Notes: generated from the letters alone by a model not told the origin. Counted from the stretch's first letter, positions 11,244 to 20,849 are shown. The stretch is 33,097 nucleotides of DNA from Idiomarina baltica OS145 (GCF_000152885.1 NZ_CH672404.1:329651-362747); one strand, 5' to 3'. Numbers and translations are program-made.

Positions 11244-12329
11244 ATGCAAGCCATTTTCCCTGAACAGCTCGCGAGCAGTTTGCAACAACGCATTCCGCCT
11301 GTCATTTTGCTGTTTGGGGACGAGCTTCTGTTGCAGCAAGATTGCGACGAAATAATCCGCCACAGCCTCAATCAACAATTATCAAGTACGCCAGAGTATC
11401 AGCGTTGGCGTGCCGATGCCGAATTTGATTGGGGTCAACTTTCCCTCCAGCAACAATCAATGAGCCTATTTGGTAGCTTCACAATACTCGATATTGAGTT
11501 GCCCGAAGCTAAACCCGGTAAACCGGGTTCAGATGCGTTAGTCGACTACGTTAAACAACCGAATCCTGACCAATTGCTTATCTTAAAGGGCCCTCGGCTC
11601 AAAAAGGAACAACTCAATAGTCGCTGGTTCAAAGCGCTTGCAGCACAGGCACTGCAAGTTAAAATTTTCACCCCCAAACGCAGTCAGTTACCGCGTTTTG
11701 TAATGCAACGCGCGCAGCGCCATCAACTGCAGTTATCACAAACAGCGGCTGAGGTTTTAAGTAACTGGTTTGAAGGCAATCTCTTTGCACTCGAACAAGA
11801 GTTTATCAAATGGTCATTGCTACCGAATCCACCACAAATAGACGAGAAGCAAATCTACGAGCGCGTCGCAGATAGCAGTCAATTTGATGTATTCGGATTA
11901 CAAGAGAGCATTGCAGCACAGGATCTGAGTCAAGCAATTCATCGTTTGGAGCGGTTACTTGATAACGATATTGAACTGAATATTCTTAATTGGATGCTAC
12001 AGCGCGAAGTGCAGATTATCAGCCAATTACATGTCAACGCGCAGCATGGATTGGATCACCAAGCCGTATTTAAACAATTTGCAGTATGGAGCTCGCAACA
12101 GTCTGCCTACTCAGCACGTGCTAGCACCCACAGTGATAATTCCATCAAGCAAATGATTGCATTGGCAGAGCGCATTGAGCGTGCAATAAAAGGAGACCGC
12201 GACGAGCCACTTGATGTTCTGCTTTATCATCTCGTTGTGTTATTGTCCTCGCCCCAATTACCTGCGTCCATCAGCCAACAATTAGGTGTGTATAGTCATG
12301 TTGAGAGCGATTTTTGGCGGTACTTTTGA
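11244..12329 (+). CDS. holA: DNA polymerase III delta subunit HolA
   Basis: The delta subunit of the clamp loader, which opens the beta sliding clamp during loading. It is 361 residues, slightly longer than E. coli's 343. The N-terminal AAA+-like fold is visible in the entry LLFGDELLLQQD near residue 22, and a helical C-terminal collar domain includes LNWMLQREVQ. It lacks a catalytic P-loop, as expected for delta. It follows lptE by two bases, and its 3' end overlaps nadD by 32 bases. Confidence 0.93.
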   Translation: MQAIFPEQLASSLQQRIPPVILLFGDELLLQQDCDEIIRHSLNQQLSSTPEYQRWRADAEFDWGQLSLQQQSMSLFGSFTILDIELPEAKPGKPGSDALVDYVKQPNPDQLLILKGPRLKKEQLNSRWFKALAAQALQVKIFTPKRSQLPRFVMQRAQRHQLQLSQTAAEVLSNWFEGNLFALEQEFIKWSLLPNPPQIDEKQIYERVADSSQFDVFGLQESIAAQDLSQAIHRLERLLDNDIELNILNWMLQREVQIISQLHVNAQHGLDHQAVFKQFAVWSSQQSAYSARASTHSDNSIKQMIALAERIERAIKGDRDEPLDVLLYHLVVLLSSPQLPASISQQLGVYSHVESDFWRYF

Positions 12330-12933
12330 TCCTATCCATTGTGGCCATCTTAATGCTGCAAAGGCGCTAGTCGAAGAGCTTAATTACGTTACTATTCATT
12401 TGATGCCCAACGCGGTACCACCGCACAGGCCCCAACCGCGTGCTAATGGCGCGCACCGTTTGGCCATGATCGAATGCGCTATCAGATCTCATGCGCACAT
12501 GTGTGCCGAACCTTTCGAGCTAAACCAAGACGGTCCGTCGTATACTGCCAAAACACTCGCCGCAATGCGTGAACACTACCCTAATGATACCCTAGCTTTT
12601 ATTATGGGTATGGACTCGTTACTTACTTTTGACCAATGGTTTGATTGGCAGTCCATCCTCGCTTGTGCTCACCTGGTTGTCCTGCCTCGCCCCGGTTATC
12701 AGCTCAGGACGGCTAACTCAACGGTGACTCAATTACTGCATGACCGACAAGTATCTTCGCCCGATGAACTCTATCAGGATTCAAGTGGTCGTATTTATAT
12801 TGCTAATACCACCCTGACTGATGTGTCATCAACTGCGGTTAGGGACGCTTTAGCCTCAGGTGACAGCGCAGAAATACCATCTCAGGTAATGACATACATT
12901 CGTCATCACGGATTGTATTCAAGCCCATTGTGA
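12298..12933 (+). CDS. nadD: Nicotinate-nucleotide adenylyltransferase NadD
   Basis: Transfers AMP from ATP to nicotinate mononucleotide, the central step of NAD synthesis. The N-terminal motif GGTFDPIHCGH (7-17) contains the HxGH nucleotidyltransferase signature. The second signature SSTAVR is near residue 181. ATG at 12298 is chosen, with AGGTG 9 bases upstream; this gives 211 residues (E. coli 213). A GTG 12 bases earlier is in frame but has no site of its own. The gene begins inside holA. The E. coli neighbour cobC, found between nadD and rsfS there, is absent. Confidence 0.95.
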   Translation: MLRAIFGGTFDPIHCGHLNAAKALVEELNYVTIHLMPNAVPPHRPQPRANGAHRLAMIECAIRSHAHMCAEPFELNQDGPSYTAKTLAAMREHYPNDTLAFIMGMDSLLTFDQWFDWQSILACAHLVVLPRPGYQLRTANSTVTQLLHDRQVSSPDELYQDSSGRIYIANTTLTDVSSTAVRDALASGDSAEIPSQVMTYIRHHGLYSSPL

Positions 12934-12999
12934 TGCTGTTTATAGCGCGATAATCTGATACACTCTAACTTTTGTCAAAGTCGATGGGAGTAATAAAAC

Positions 13000-13320
13000 T
13001 TGCAAGTTGAACAACTGCGCGAATTTGTCATTGATAAAGTCGATGATTTAAAAGGACGTGACATTCAGGTCCTTGATGTGCATGGTAAAACGGACGTTGC
13101 TGATTACATGGTTATTTGTTCTGGCAACTCTAAAACACATGTTAAAAGTATTGCTGAATATGTTGCGACCCAAGCTAAACACGCAGGTATCCCTCCATTA
13201 GGTATCGAAGGTGGTGAGCAAAGCGAGTGGGTACTGGTTGACTTAGGTGACGTGGTGCTACACGTGATGCAAGAGTCTATACGCGACTTTTACCAACTTG
13301 AGAAGCTCTGGAGCCAATAA
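13000..13320 (+). CDS. rsfS: Ribosomal silencing factor RsfS
   Basis: An Iojap/DUF143 protein that binds L14 on the 50S subunit and blocks subunit joining when nutrients are short. Its 106 residues match the family length (E. coli 105). Conserved parts include DVHGKTDVADYMVICSGNS (about 28-46) and the C-terminal VVLHVMQESIRDFY. The start is TTG at 13000 with GGGAG 9 bases upstream. The stop codon is directly followed by the rlmH GTG, so the pair is coupled. Confidence 0.95.
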   Translation: MQVEQLREFVIDKVDDLKGRDIQVLDVHGKTDVADYMVICSGNSKTHVKSIAEYVATQAKHAGIPPLGIEGGEQSEWVLVDLGDVVLHVMQESIRDFYQLEKLWSQ

Positions 13321-13791
13321 GTGCACATTCAGATGCTCGCTGTTGGTAATAAAATGCCAACCTGGGTTAGCAGCGGCTTTGAAGAATATCAAAAACGATT
13401 TCCCCGTGACATGAGCTTGGATCTTGTCGAGATCACGCCTCAAAAGCGGGGAAAGAAGGCTGAGCTAGGTAAAATCAAAAGCCAAGAAGGTGAAGCCTTG
13501 CTAGCAGCGGTACCCAAAGGTCATCGTATCGTGACACTTGAGGTTCATGGCCGACCTTGGACCACACCACAATTAGCTCAGCAAATGGCGGGCTGGCAAA
13601 TGGATGGTCGCAATGTGTCATTACTGATTGGTGGACCTGAGGGATTGTCAGATGCGTGCTTAGCAGCCGCCGAACAACGCTGGTCACTGTCACCGCTCAC
13701 ATTGCCTCACCCTATTGTACGCGTGATTGTCGCTGAAAGTTTGTACCGTGCATGGAGTCTTAATAATAATCACCCGTACCATCGGGAATAA
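13321..13791 (+). CDS. rlmH: 23S rRNA pseudouridine-1915 N3-methyltransferase RlmH
   Basis: A SPOUT-fold methyltransferase that methylates pseudouridine 1915 in helix 69 of assembled 70S ribosomes. It has 156 residues (E. coli 155). The SAM-binding knot is visible as [10 protein letters not shown] (about 101-110), and the C-terminal ESLYRAW...NHPYHRE is the family signature. The start is GTG immediately after the rsfS stop; GGAG at 13310-13313 lies 7 bases upstream, inside rsfS. Confidence 0.96.
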   Translation: MHIQMLAVGNKMPTWVSSGFEEYQKRFPRDMSLDLVEITPQKRGKKAELGKIKSQEGEALLAAVPKGHRIVTLEVHGRPWTTPQLAQQMAGWQMDGRNVSLLIGGPEGLSDACLAAAEQRWSLSPLTLPHPIVRVIVAESLYRAWSLNNNHPYHRE

Positions 13792-13814
13792 CGATATAAA
13801 GGTAATGAAGCTAA

Positions 13815-15707
13815 ATGCGCACTCGTACGCCGATCAGAGACCATGATGCTGAATCCAGCCTGTTTGCTGGACGAGTGATTTTTGCGATTGTTGTTATTAT
13901 CGGCTTATTCGCGGTTATTCTTGGTAACCTTTATCACTTACAAGTCGATGAATATAACGACTTGCAAACCCGTTCAAATGATAATCGTATCAAGCTCGTT
14001 CCAATCGCGCCGAATCGAGGCTTGATTTACGACCGTAATGGCACATTACTGGCTGAGAATTTACCCGTTTATAGCTTAGAAGTCATTCCTGAGGAAGTTA
14101 CCGACCTCGAACAACAAGTTGCGCGTATTGCTAACTTACTGGAAATCCCACCTGAAGCGATTGAAGACTTTGAGCAGAATGTGAAAACTCAGCGTCGTTT
14201 CAATCATGTCACCGTACTCGATGATATGAACGAGCAACAAATTGCTCGCTTTGCTGCCAAACAACATAAGTTTCCCGGTTTTTCAATCGAAGCACGATTG
14301 GTACGCCACTACCCATTCGACGATCTGTTGACTCACGTCGTAGGTTATGTCGCTAAAATTAACCGTCGTGATGTGCAGCGCTTAGATGAGGAAGAACGTC
14401 TACCCAACTATGCGGCGAGTCGAACCATCGGTAAATTGGGTATCGAAAAATACTATGAAGAACAACTTCATGGTGAGGTGGGGTATCGTAGCGTTGAAGT
14501 GAACAATCGTGGACGTGTAGTGCGTACGCTGAACACTGAGCCGCCCACACCGGGCTCAGATATTGTGCTCGAGCTGGATATCGAACTACAACGTAAAGCA
14601 ACTGAAATACTGGGAGAAAATCGCGGTTCGATCATTCTGATGGACGCGCAAACGGGGGGCATTCTCGCGATGGCGAGCACCCCTAGTTACAATCCCAATT
14701 GGTTTGTTAGCGGCATCTCAGTCGATCGCTATCGTTCATTACTGAATTCCCGACACAGTCCTTTGCTGAATCGTGCAACCCAGGGCGGCTATCCGCCCGC
14801 CTCTACTATTAAACCTCAACTCGGATTACTAGGCTTACAATCAGGTGAGATTACACCGACGACTCGCATTTGGGACCCCGGTTGGTTCGAAATTAAAGGG
14901 GTCGACCGGCGCTACCGCGACTGGCTTGCTTGGGGTCATGGTTGGGTCAACGTCAGTAAAGCTATCCGAGAGAGCTGCGATACATTTTATTATGATTTGG
15001 CTCTCAAACTCGGTGTCGATCAAATTTCTGACTTCATGCATCAGTTTGGCTTTGGCGAAAAAACCGGCATCGATATTGCTGAAGAAATTCCTGCGATTAT
15101 GCCCAATAGCGGCTGGAAACGCGCCCGTTACGGTCAGCCATGGTATGCAGGCGAAACGCTATCGGTGGGTATTGGACAAAGTTATTGGACCGCTACACCA
15201 ATGCAACTTGCGGCTGCAACGGGTGTGATGGCAAATAATGGTGAGTTCGTTATTCCGAGGTTGCTGCGAGGTTATGGAACGTTAGACGATATGCAAGTGG
15301 TAGAACCGAAATACAATCAGCCCGTACAAGTCGATAAACAAAGCTACTGGCAAGTGGTGCACGACGCCATGGTCGAAGTCACTTCCAGCATTCACGGAAC
15401 CGCTCATTCAGCGTTTCGTCATGCGCCGTACACATCCGCAGGTAAAACCGGGACGGCACAAGTTGTTAACTTGGGTGAAGACGAGGAATATGTTGCAGAA
15501 GAGGTCGCCGAAAAATATCGCGATAATGCAATGTATATAGGCTACGCACCGGCTGAATCACCTGAAGTTGTCATCGCTGTTGCAATTGAAAACGTGGTTG
15601 GGGGTGGCGGTAGCATTGCCGCTCCAGCCGCTCGTCGACTATTAGATACATGGCATAAGCGCTATCACCCTGAGCAATATGAGGAGGTCGAAAGTGCTAA
15701 CGACTGA
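13815..15707 (+). CDS. mrdA: Penicillin-binding protein 2 (MrdA)
   Basis: The class B transpeptidase of the elongasome that crosslinks lateral-wall peptidoglycan. At 630 residues (E. coli 633), it has one N-terminal membrane segment (about 20-42), a pedestal domain, then the transpeptidase domain. The catalytic serine is S330 in STIK. The second motif is S387-C-D. The third is K544-T-G. The serine falls at the same number as in E. coli. It overlaps the rodA start by 14 bases, which keeps synthesis of PBP2 and its RodA partner coupled. It is the first of five consecutive wall genes. Confidence 0.97.
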   Translation: MRTRTPIRDHDAESSLFAGRVIFAIVVIIGLFAVILGNLYHLQVDEYNDLQTRSNDNRIKLVPIAPNRGLIYDRNGTLLAENLPVYSLEVIPEEVTDLEQQVARIANLLEIPPEAIEDFEQNVKTQRRFNHVTVLDDMNEQQIARFAAKQHKFPGFSIEARLVRHYPFDDLLTHVVGYVAKINRRDVQRLDEEERLPNYAASRTIGKLGIEKYYEEQLHGEVGYRSVEVNNRGRVVRTLNTEPPTPGSDIVLELDIELQRKATEILGENRGSIILMDAQTGGILAMASTPSYNPNWFVSGISVDRYRSLLNSRHSPLLNRATQGGYPPASTIKPQLGLLGLQSGEITPTTRIWDPGWFEIKGVDRRYRDWLAWGHGWVNVSKAIRESCDTFYYDLALKLGVDQISDFMHQFGFGEKTGIDIAEEIPAIMPNSGWKRARYGQPWYAGETLSVGIGQSYWTATPMQLAAATGVMANNGEFVIPRLLRGYGTLDDMQVVEPKYNQPVQVDKQSYWQVVHDAMVEVTSSIHGTAHSAFRHAPYTSAGKTGTAQVVNLGEDEEYVAEEVAEKYRDNAMYIGYAPAESPEVVIAVAIENVVGGGGSIAAPAARRLLDTWHKRYHPEQYEEVESAND

Positions 15708-16818
15708 AGAACGTCAGCGTCACCCGTTGCTCAAAAAGTTACACTTGGATGGCCCTTTACTACTCGGCTTACTGAGCCTCTGCATCGCCAGTCTGTTTAT
15801 CGTCTACTCGGCAAGTGGGCAAAACATGGATATGGTCGTACGACAGGCTATTCGTATTGGTGCTGCGTTGGCCACCCTTTTCGTCGTCGCGCAACTGCCA
15901 CCACGATTCTACGAACGTATCTCACCGTTAATTTATGGATTAGGCGTATTGTTGCTCATCGCCGTATTATTGGTTGGCGAAGTCGGCAAAGGCGCCCAAC
16001 GTTGGCTCGATCTCGGTCCTGTGACGATTCAACCCTCAGAAATTATGAAGTTAGCGATGCCGCTGATGATTGCGTGGTTCATCAATCAACGCGCCCTGCC
16101 ACCGCGCTTGTTAAGAATAGCCGCAGCGCTCGCATTGGTGTTGTTACCGACCCTTCTGATTGCTAAGCAGCCTGATTTAGGTACCTCGTTGTTAGTCGCA
16201 AGCGCCGGACTTTTCGTTATCTTCTTTGCCGGTTTGAGTTGGCGTTTAATTGTATTTGCCGTCATGCTCATACTAGCCTTCCTACCCGTTTTGTGGATCT
16301 ACTTAATGCATGACTATCAGCGTCAGCGGGTACTCACTTTTCTAAATCCAGAGCTCGACCCCTTGGGTTCCGGATATCATATTATCCAATCCAAAATAGC
16401 CATTGGCTCCGGTGGCATTGATGGCAAAGGCTGGCTCCATGGCACTCAATCTCAACTTGAGTTTTTACCCGAGCGTCACACCGATTTCATCTTTTCCGTC
16501 ATTAGTGAGGAATTCGGGCTCATCGGCGTCACCTTATTGCTGGCACTCTATACCTTTGTCATTATTCGTGGGTTAATCATCGCGTTAAGAACACAAGATA
16601 TGTTCGCTAAACTCCTCGCAGCATCGCTGACTCTGACATTTTTTGTGTATGTTTTTGTAAATATTGGTATGGTTTCTGGATTACTTCCCGTTGTCGGGGT
16701 ACCGTTGCCGCTAATCAGTTATGGTGGCACATCCATGGTAACCTTGATGGCTGGTTTTGGGATTATTATGTCAGCGGCAACCCATCATAGGCTTGTAATC
16801 CGCGATGGCTATCAATAG
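15694..16818 (+). CDS. mrdB: Peptidoglycan glycosyltransferase RodA (MrdB)
   Basis: A SEDS-family glycosyltransferase that polymerises glycan strands with PBP2 during rod elongation. It has about ten transmembrane segments. SEDS landmarks include QPSEIMKLAMPL near residue 114 and the C-terminal LPLISYGGTSM. The start is GTG at 15694, because AGGAGG lies 6 bases before it. An in-frame ATG at 15679 overlaps that same Shine-Dalgarno sequence and is unlikely to be used. With GTG the protein is 374 residues (E. coli 370). Confidence 0.95.
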   Translation: MLTTEERQRHPLLKKLHLDGPLLLGLLSLCIASLFIVYSASGQNMDMVVRQAIRIGAALATLFVVAQLPPRFYERISPLIYGLGVLLLIAVLLVGEVGKGAQRWLDLGPVTIQPSEIMKLAMPLMIAWFINQRALPPRLLRIAAALALVLLPTLLIAKQPDLGTSLLVASAGLFVIFFAGLSWRLIVFAVMLILAFLPVLWIYLMHDYQRQRVLTFLNPELDPLGSGYHIIQSKIAIGSGGIDGKGWLHGTQSQLEFLPERHTDFIFSVISEEFGLIGVTLLLALYTFVIIRGLIIALRTQDMFAKLLAASLTLTFFVYVFVNIGMVSGLLPVVGVPLPLISYGGTSMVTLMAGFGIIMSAATHHRLVIRDGYQ

Positions 16819-16839
16819 TAACGATTATGTAGGTGCAGT

Positions 16840-17847
16840 ATGATTAAATCAGCGATAATAACCTCCTCCATCATGTTGGCCGCGCTTAGCGGACCATTCG
16901 CTAGCGCGCAAACGCAACGCACCGAAACTGAAGCACAACAACGAATCGATGCCTTTGTGAGCGAACAAAGTGAGGCACTAGGAATCGCGCCGGAAAAGCT
17001 ACAGCAGTGGTTAGCTAAGGCGCGACGTAACGAGGATGTGCTCGCTGCCATCCAAAAGCCGTGGGAGGCTAAACCTTGGTATCAATACTACCCTATTTTC
17101 CTGACCGATAAGCGCCGTGCCGCGGGTGTCCGGTTCTGGCAAGCTCATCAGGATGAGCTAGAGCGTGCAGCACAGAAGTTTGGTGTACCCGAGCGCATTA
17201 TTGTTGCCATTATCGGTATCGAGACTTTCTATGGTGAGTACTTAGGGAAATATTCCGTTTTAGATACCTTATATACCCTTGGCTTTTATTATCCGCCACG
17301 GAGTTCATTCTTTTCATCGGAACTCGCCGAATACTTTAGTTTAGCCGCCGAGCAAGGTTGGGATGTTACAGAGCCGGTGGGATCTTATGCCGGTGCCATG
17401 GGGTATGGTCAATTTATCTCATCCAGCTACCGACACTATGCTGTCGACTTCGATAATGACGGTAAGCGCGATTTAATTAACAACACCACCGATGCGATTG
17501 GCAGCGTGGCAAACTATTTTGCGGAACACCGCTGGCAAGCCGGCGCACCGGTCGCCTACCAACCTGAGCAAAATCAAGATTGGGCAGCGGTTGCCTCAAA
17601 AGGTATGAAACCTGATACCACGATTGGTCAGTTGCGCCGTCAAGGCTATCAAATCGACAGCCAATACGCTGATGACCTTGCCGTTAAAGTGCTGGCTTTT
17701 GAAACCGAAACAGGTCATGAATACTGGTTAGGCTTTGACAATTTTTACAGCATTACGCGCTACAACCACAGCCCACTATACGCTATGGTCGCTTATCAAT
17801 TGAGCGAACAAATTGCCTCTGCTTATGAACATCAAAATGACTCATAA
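16840..17847 (+). CDS. mltB: Lytic murein transglycosylase B-type (MltB family)
   Basis: Cleaves the MurNAc-GlcNAc bond to give 1,6-anhydro ends. A Sec signal peptide ending ASA (about residue 23) precedes the mature domain. Catalytic glutamate is Glu128 in IIGIETFYGEY. The structural motif MGYGQFISSSY is present, and a calcium-type loop with D203, D205, D207 (DFDNDGKRD) matches the EF-hand-like site of MltB/Slt35. There is no lipobox cysteine, so unlike E. coli MltB it should be soluble in the periplasm. AGGTG lies upstream of the ATG. The stop overlaps the 5' end of rlpA, and the context is the mrdA-mrdB wall cluster. Confidence 0.93.
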   Translation: MIKSAIITSSIMLAALSGPFASAQTQRTETEAQQRIDAFVSEQSEALGIAPEKLQQWLAKARRNEDVLAAIQKPWEAKPWYQYYPIFLTDKRRAAGVRFWQAHQDELERAAQKFGVPERIIVAIIGIETFYGEYLGKYSVLDTLYTLGFYYPPRSSFFSSELAEYFSLAAEQGWDVTEPVGSYAGAMGYGQFISSSYRHYAVDFDNDGKRDLINNTTDAIGSVANYFAEHRWQAGAPVAYQPEQNQDWAAVASKGMKPDTTIGQLRRQGYQIDSQYADDLAVKVLAFETETGHEYWLGFDNFYSITRYNHSPLYAMVAYQLSEQIASAYEHQNDS

Positions 17848-18646
17848 AATGGTGCGTTTAGGCGCTTCGCTGGTCAGTTGTGTAGTGCTATTGCACGGCT
17901 GCAGCTCGCAGCCCTCAGGTCGTTACCAACAAGCGCACGATAGTGCACCAACACGCATCCCTACCGCTACGGAATTGCAAAGTGCGACACCGGTACAGGA
18001 GCCTTTAAGTCGACAAGGTAACCAAGATTATCAAGTCAATGGCGTGTTTTACGATGTAATGGAAAGAGCTGAGGGTTATTCAGAGACAGGTATCGCTTCG
18101 TGGTATGGCAATAAGTTTCATGGTCACCTCACATCTAATGGCGAATACTATGATATGTACAGTATGACCGCCGCCCATACCCGGTTACCACTGCCAACCT
18201 ACGTAAGAGTGACAAACTTGAATAACCAACGACAGGTGATCGTAAGAGTCAACGATCGTGGCCCATTTCACTCCGATCGACTCATCGATTTATCATTTGC
18301 GGCTGCCTATAAACTGGACATCGTAGGTCACGGCACAGCACCGGTTAAAGTTGAAGCCATTGAGTTTTTATCGCCCGCCGTTGAACATCGCTATTATGTC
18401 CAACTATTCGCCAGCGAAGATGCGCAAAAAATATCGACCTTACGCGACCAGTTACCAAAAAATTGGCAAGCACATGCAACTACTCAGTCAAACGAGAGTC
18501 TACATAAGCTACTTTTAGGACCTTTGCCACAAGTTGAAGCCAATAAATGGTTACAGCAAGTTAGGGCGAAGGGTTTTCCTAACGCATTTAGAGTTAAAAT
18601 TACCGCGAATAGTGCGGAAGCAACTGACTCGAACAATCAAAATTGA
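17825..18646 (+). CDS. rlpA: RlpA septal lipoprotein, DPBB and SPOR domains
   Basis: An outer-membrane lipoprotein with a lipobox (LHGC, Cys26), a double-psi beta-barrel domain (about 87-180) and a C-terminal SPOR domain (about 195-272). The SPOR domain binds denuded glycan at division sites. Residues E107, D110 and H118 in GEYYDMYSMTAAH have the E-x2-D-x7-H spacing of the active-site residues reported for Pseudomonas aeruginosa RlpA. It is therefore likely an active transglycosylase on denuded strands. The start is uncertain: ATG at 17825, 17837 and 17849 are all in frame, none with a good ribosome binding site, and each leaves a usable lipoprotein signal. It overlaps mltB. Confidence 0.93.
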   Translation: MNIKMTHKMVRLGASLVSCVVLLHGCSSQPSGRYQQAHDSAPTRIPTATELQSATPVQEPLSRQGNQDYQVNGVFYDVMERAEGYSETGIASWYGNKFHGHLTSNGEYYDMYSMTAAHTRLPLPTYVRVTNLNNQRQVIVRVNDRGPFHSDRLIDLSFAAAYKLDIVGHGTAPVKVEAIEFLSPAVEHRYYVQLFASEDAQKISTLRDQLPKNWQAHATTQSNESLHKLLLGPLPQVEANKWLQQVRAKGFPNAFRVKITANSAEATDSNNQN

Positions 18647-18652
18647 TATAAT
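18624..18652 (+). promoter_or_regulatory. Likely sigma70 promoter of dacA
   Basis: CTGACT (18624-18629), a 17-base spacer and a perfect TATAAT (18647-18652) straddle the rlpA stop and lie about 32 bases before the dacA ATG. This would let dacA and the lipoate genes downstream be expressed apart from the rod genes. It is seen as a consensus match only. Confidence 0.6.
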
Positions 18653-18684
18653 CCACACACATAAAAGATGTTAAAGCGATAACC

Positions 18685-19851
18685 ATGAAGATAGTTAACA
18701 AGATGATAAAACCACTCGTCACACTCGTTGCTGTGTTTTCCTTTGGTGTTGCAAGTGCTCAGTCGCTTGTCCCGAATCCTCCTCAGGTCAACGCTAAGGC
18801 GTATATTCTGATTGACCACAAAACAGGTAAAGTACTCGCCGAAGGTAACGCAGATGAGAGCCTGCCGCCCGCGAGTCTGACCAAGATGATGACAAGCTAT
18901 ATTATCGGTAAAGAAATTCAAGCCGGTCGTATTAGTAATTCGGACATGGTCACTATCAGCGAAAATGCTTGGGCAAAAAATTTCCCCGAATCATCGAAGA
19001 TGTTCATCGAAGTCGGTACTGAGGTCAGTGTATCGGACCTTAACCACGGTATTATCATTTCGTCTGGTAACGACGCCTGTGTCGCCATGGCAGAGTACAT
19101 TGCCGGTAGCGAAGGTGCTTTCGCAGATTTAATGAATACGTACGCGCAAGAAGTCGGTATGACCAGCAGTCATTTTGCTAACAGTCATGGTTTACCCGAT
19201 CCGGAACAGTATGTTTCGGCACGCGACATGAGTAAATTGGCGAGCGCACTTATCAATGAGACGCCCGAAGAGTATAAAATATACTCTCAAAAATCGTATA
19301 CTTATAACAACATAAAGCAATACAACCGAAACGCGTTGTTGTGGGACCGAAGCATGAATGTGGATGGCATTAAGACGGGCCACACCAGCGAAGCTGGCTA
19401 TAGTCTAGTGACGTCCGCAGTGGACGGCGATACTCGACTGATTTCAGTAGTCATCGGTACCGGTAGCGAACAAGCACGTAAAATTGAAAGCAAAAAATTA
19501 CTTAACTACGGCTTCCGTTATTATGAAACGGTAACTGCGTATGAAGCCGGTGAGAGTTTCGTATCTCAACGAATTTGGGGTGGAGACAAAGACCAGGTCG
19601 AGTTAGGTATTAGCGAAGATGTTGTTATCACGCTGCCGCGTGGTCAACGCGACAAATTAAAAGCAAACTTTGAACTCAATCAAGAGTTAGAAGCACCATT
19701 GCAGAAAGGCGAACACGTCGGTACCGTTTACCTTCAACTTGAAGGTGAAGATGTCGCTTCTTTCCCACTCGTTACATTGCAAAGTGTCGAGGAAGGCGGT
19801 TTCTTTAAGCGCGCAATGGACTATATTAAACGTAAGTTCTCTGAGGAATAA
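18685..19851 (+). CDS. dacA: D-alanyl-D-alanine carboxypeptidase PBP5 (DacA)
   Basis: A low-molecular-weight PBP that trims the terminal D-Ala from peptidoglycan pentapeptides. The signal peptide ends ASA (cleavage after about residue 25). Catalytic motifs are S64-L-T-K67, S127-G-N and K230-T-G. The second (beta-sheet) domain follows from about residue 285. The C-terminal FFKRAMDYIKRKFSEE is an amphipathic helix that anchors the enzyme to the periplasmic face of the inner membrane. Length is 388 residues (E. coli 403). It is followed by ybeD after 9 bases, the order conserved in enterobacteria. Confidence 0.97.
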   Translation: MKIVNKMIKPLVTLVAVFSFGVASAQSLVPNPPQVNAKAYILIDHKTGKVLAEGNADESLPPASLTKMMTSYIIGKEIQAGRISNSDMVTISENAWAKNFPESSKMFIEVGTEVSVSDLNHGIIISSGNDACVAMAEYIAGSEGAFADLMNTYAQEVGMTSSHFANSHGLPDPEQYVSARDMSKLASALINETPEEYKIYSQKSYTYNNIKQYNRNALLWDRSMNVDGIKTGHTSEAGYSLVTSAVDGDTRLISVVIGTGSEQARKIESKKLLNYGFRYYETVTAYEAGESFVSQRIWGGDKDQVELGISEDVVITLPRGQRDKLKANFELNQELEAPLQKGEHVGTVYLQLEGEDVASFPLVTLQSVEEGGFFKRAMDYIKRKFSEE

Positions 19852-19860
19852 GCAATCCGT

Positions 19861-20127
19861 ATGCAAAAAACTCGTTTTGATCAGCTAGTCGACTTTCCAT
19901 GTCACTTTACCTTTAAGGTGATGGGCGTAGCTACGGCCACGCTTCCTGATCAAGTCGTTGAAGTATTACAGCAGCATGCACCGGGGGACTACAGTCCCTC
20001 GGTCAAGCCGAGTAGCAAAGGCAACTACCATTCCGTTTCGGTTTCGGTTCGTGTCGAGAGTCAGGAACATATCGAAATTCTCTACCGCTCTCTAGCTGAC
20101 ATTGAAGATGTCCGCTATGTGCTATAA
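19861..20127 (+). CDS. ybeD: YbeD/DUF493 small protein
   Basis: An 88-residue cytoplasmic protein of the DUF493 family (E. coli YbeD, 87 residues), with an ACT-like/allosteric-domain fold. It begins [16 protein letters not shown], holds [12 protein letters not shown] in the middle and ends in EDVRYVL. It always sits between dacA and lipB. A role in regulating lipoate metabolism has been proposed from that context, but the biochemical function is not established. Confidence 0.92.
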   Translation: MQKTRFDQLVDFPCHFTFKVMGVATATLPDQVVEVLQQHAPGDYSPSVKPSSKGNYHSVSVSVRVESQEHIEILYRSLADIEDVRYVL

Positions 20128-20183
20128 CTGCTCGTAATAAAGCAACGCTAGCCGCCACAAGCGCATCTCGTTATAATAGGTCG

Positions 20184-20849
20184 ATGATGGATAAAATTAT
20201 TGTTCGTGACTTGGGTCGTCAGGCTTATGAGCCGATTTGGCGGGCCATGCAATCATTCACCGATACGCGTGACGATTCAACGCCCGATGAGCTATGGATA
20301 GTTGAGCATTCGCCAGTGTTTACCCAAGGACAGGCGGGTAAAGAAGAGCACTTACTCGCGCCGGGTGATATTCCCGTTGTTCCGGTCGATAGAGGTGGCC
20401 AAGTGACCTACCATGGTCCGGGGCAACTGGTGGTTTATTTTATGCTCAATATACGACGCCTCAGCCTCGGTGTTCGGCAGCTCGTGAACGAGATCGAGAA
20501 TACCATCGTCGACGTATTAAACGATTACGGAATTGAAGCCGCACCGCGCCGCGACGCGCCGGGTGTTTATGTGGACGGAGATAAAGTCTGTTCACTCGGT
20601 TTACGCATCCGTAAAGGGTGTTCTTTTCATGGCTTGGCGTTAAACGTCAATATGGATATGGAACCCTTTAGCCGCATCAACCCGTGTGGGTTGACCGGTA
20701 TAAAAATGATTCAAACGGCGGACTTAGGCGGTCCGCAGAGCTTCGAAGAAGCAGCAGAGAGGGTAACGCAACGCTTTATCGAACGTGTTGGCTACCGAAA
20801 TACTCAATCGGAAACAGGACTTGCAGAAGCTTATGTCAAAGCCAGTTAG
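20184..20849 (+). CDS. lipB: Octanoyl-[ACP]:protein octanoyltransferase LipB
   Basis: Moves octanoate from acyl carrier protein to lipoyl domains of E2 subunits and GcvH. Signature [12 protein letters not shown] is at about 70-81. Catalytic Lys134 (DGDKVCSLG) and Cys168 (INPCGL) correspond to K135/C169 of E. coli. Length is 221 residues (E. coli 213). Two adjacent ATG codons (20184, 20187) open the frame; AGG at 20178-20180 is better spaced for the second. The 3' end overlaps lipA by 17 bases, linking octanoyl transfer to sulphur insertion. Confidence 0.96.
   Translation: MMDKIIVRDLGRQAYEPIWRAMQSFTDTRDDSTPDELWIVEHSPVFTQGQAGKEEHLLAPGDIPVVPVDRGGQVTYHGPGQLVVYFMLNIRRLSLGVRQLVNEIENTIVDVLNDYGIEAAPRRDAPGVYVDGDKVCSLGLRIRKGCSFHGLALNVNMDMEPFSRINPCGLTGIKMIQTADLGGPQSFEEAAERVTQRFIERVGYRNTQSETGLAEAYVKAS

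Noticed and set aside
12928-12956. TTGTGA-17-TAATCT as a promoter for rsfS
   Set aside because: The -10 match is only 3/6 and the spacer region gives several equally weak alternatives.
20172-20187. TATAAT six bases before the lipB ATG, suggesting a leaderless lipB transcript
   Set aside because: No acceptable -35 at 15-19 bases upstream and no extended -10 TG. lipB is 56 bases after ybeD and is most simply cotranscribed with it.
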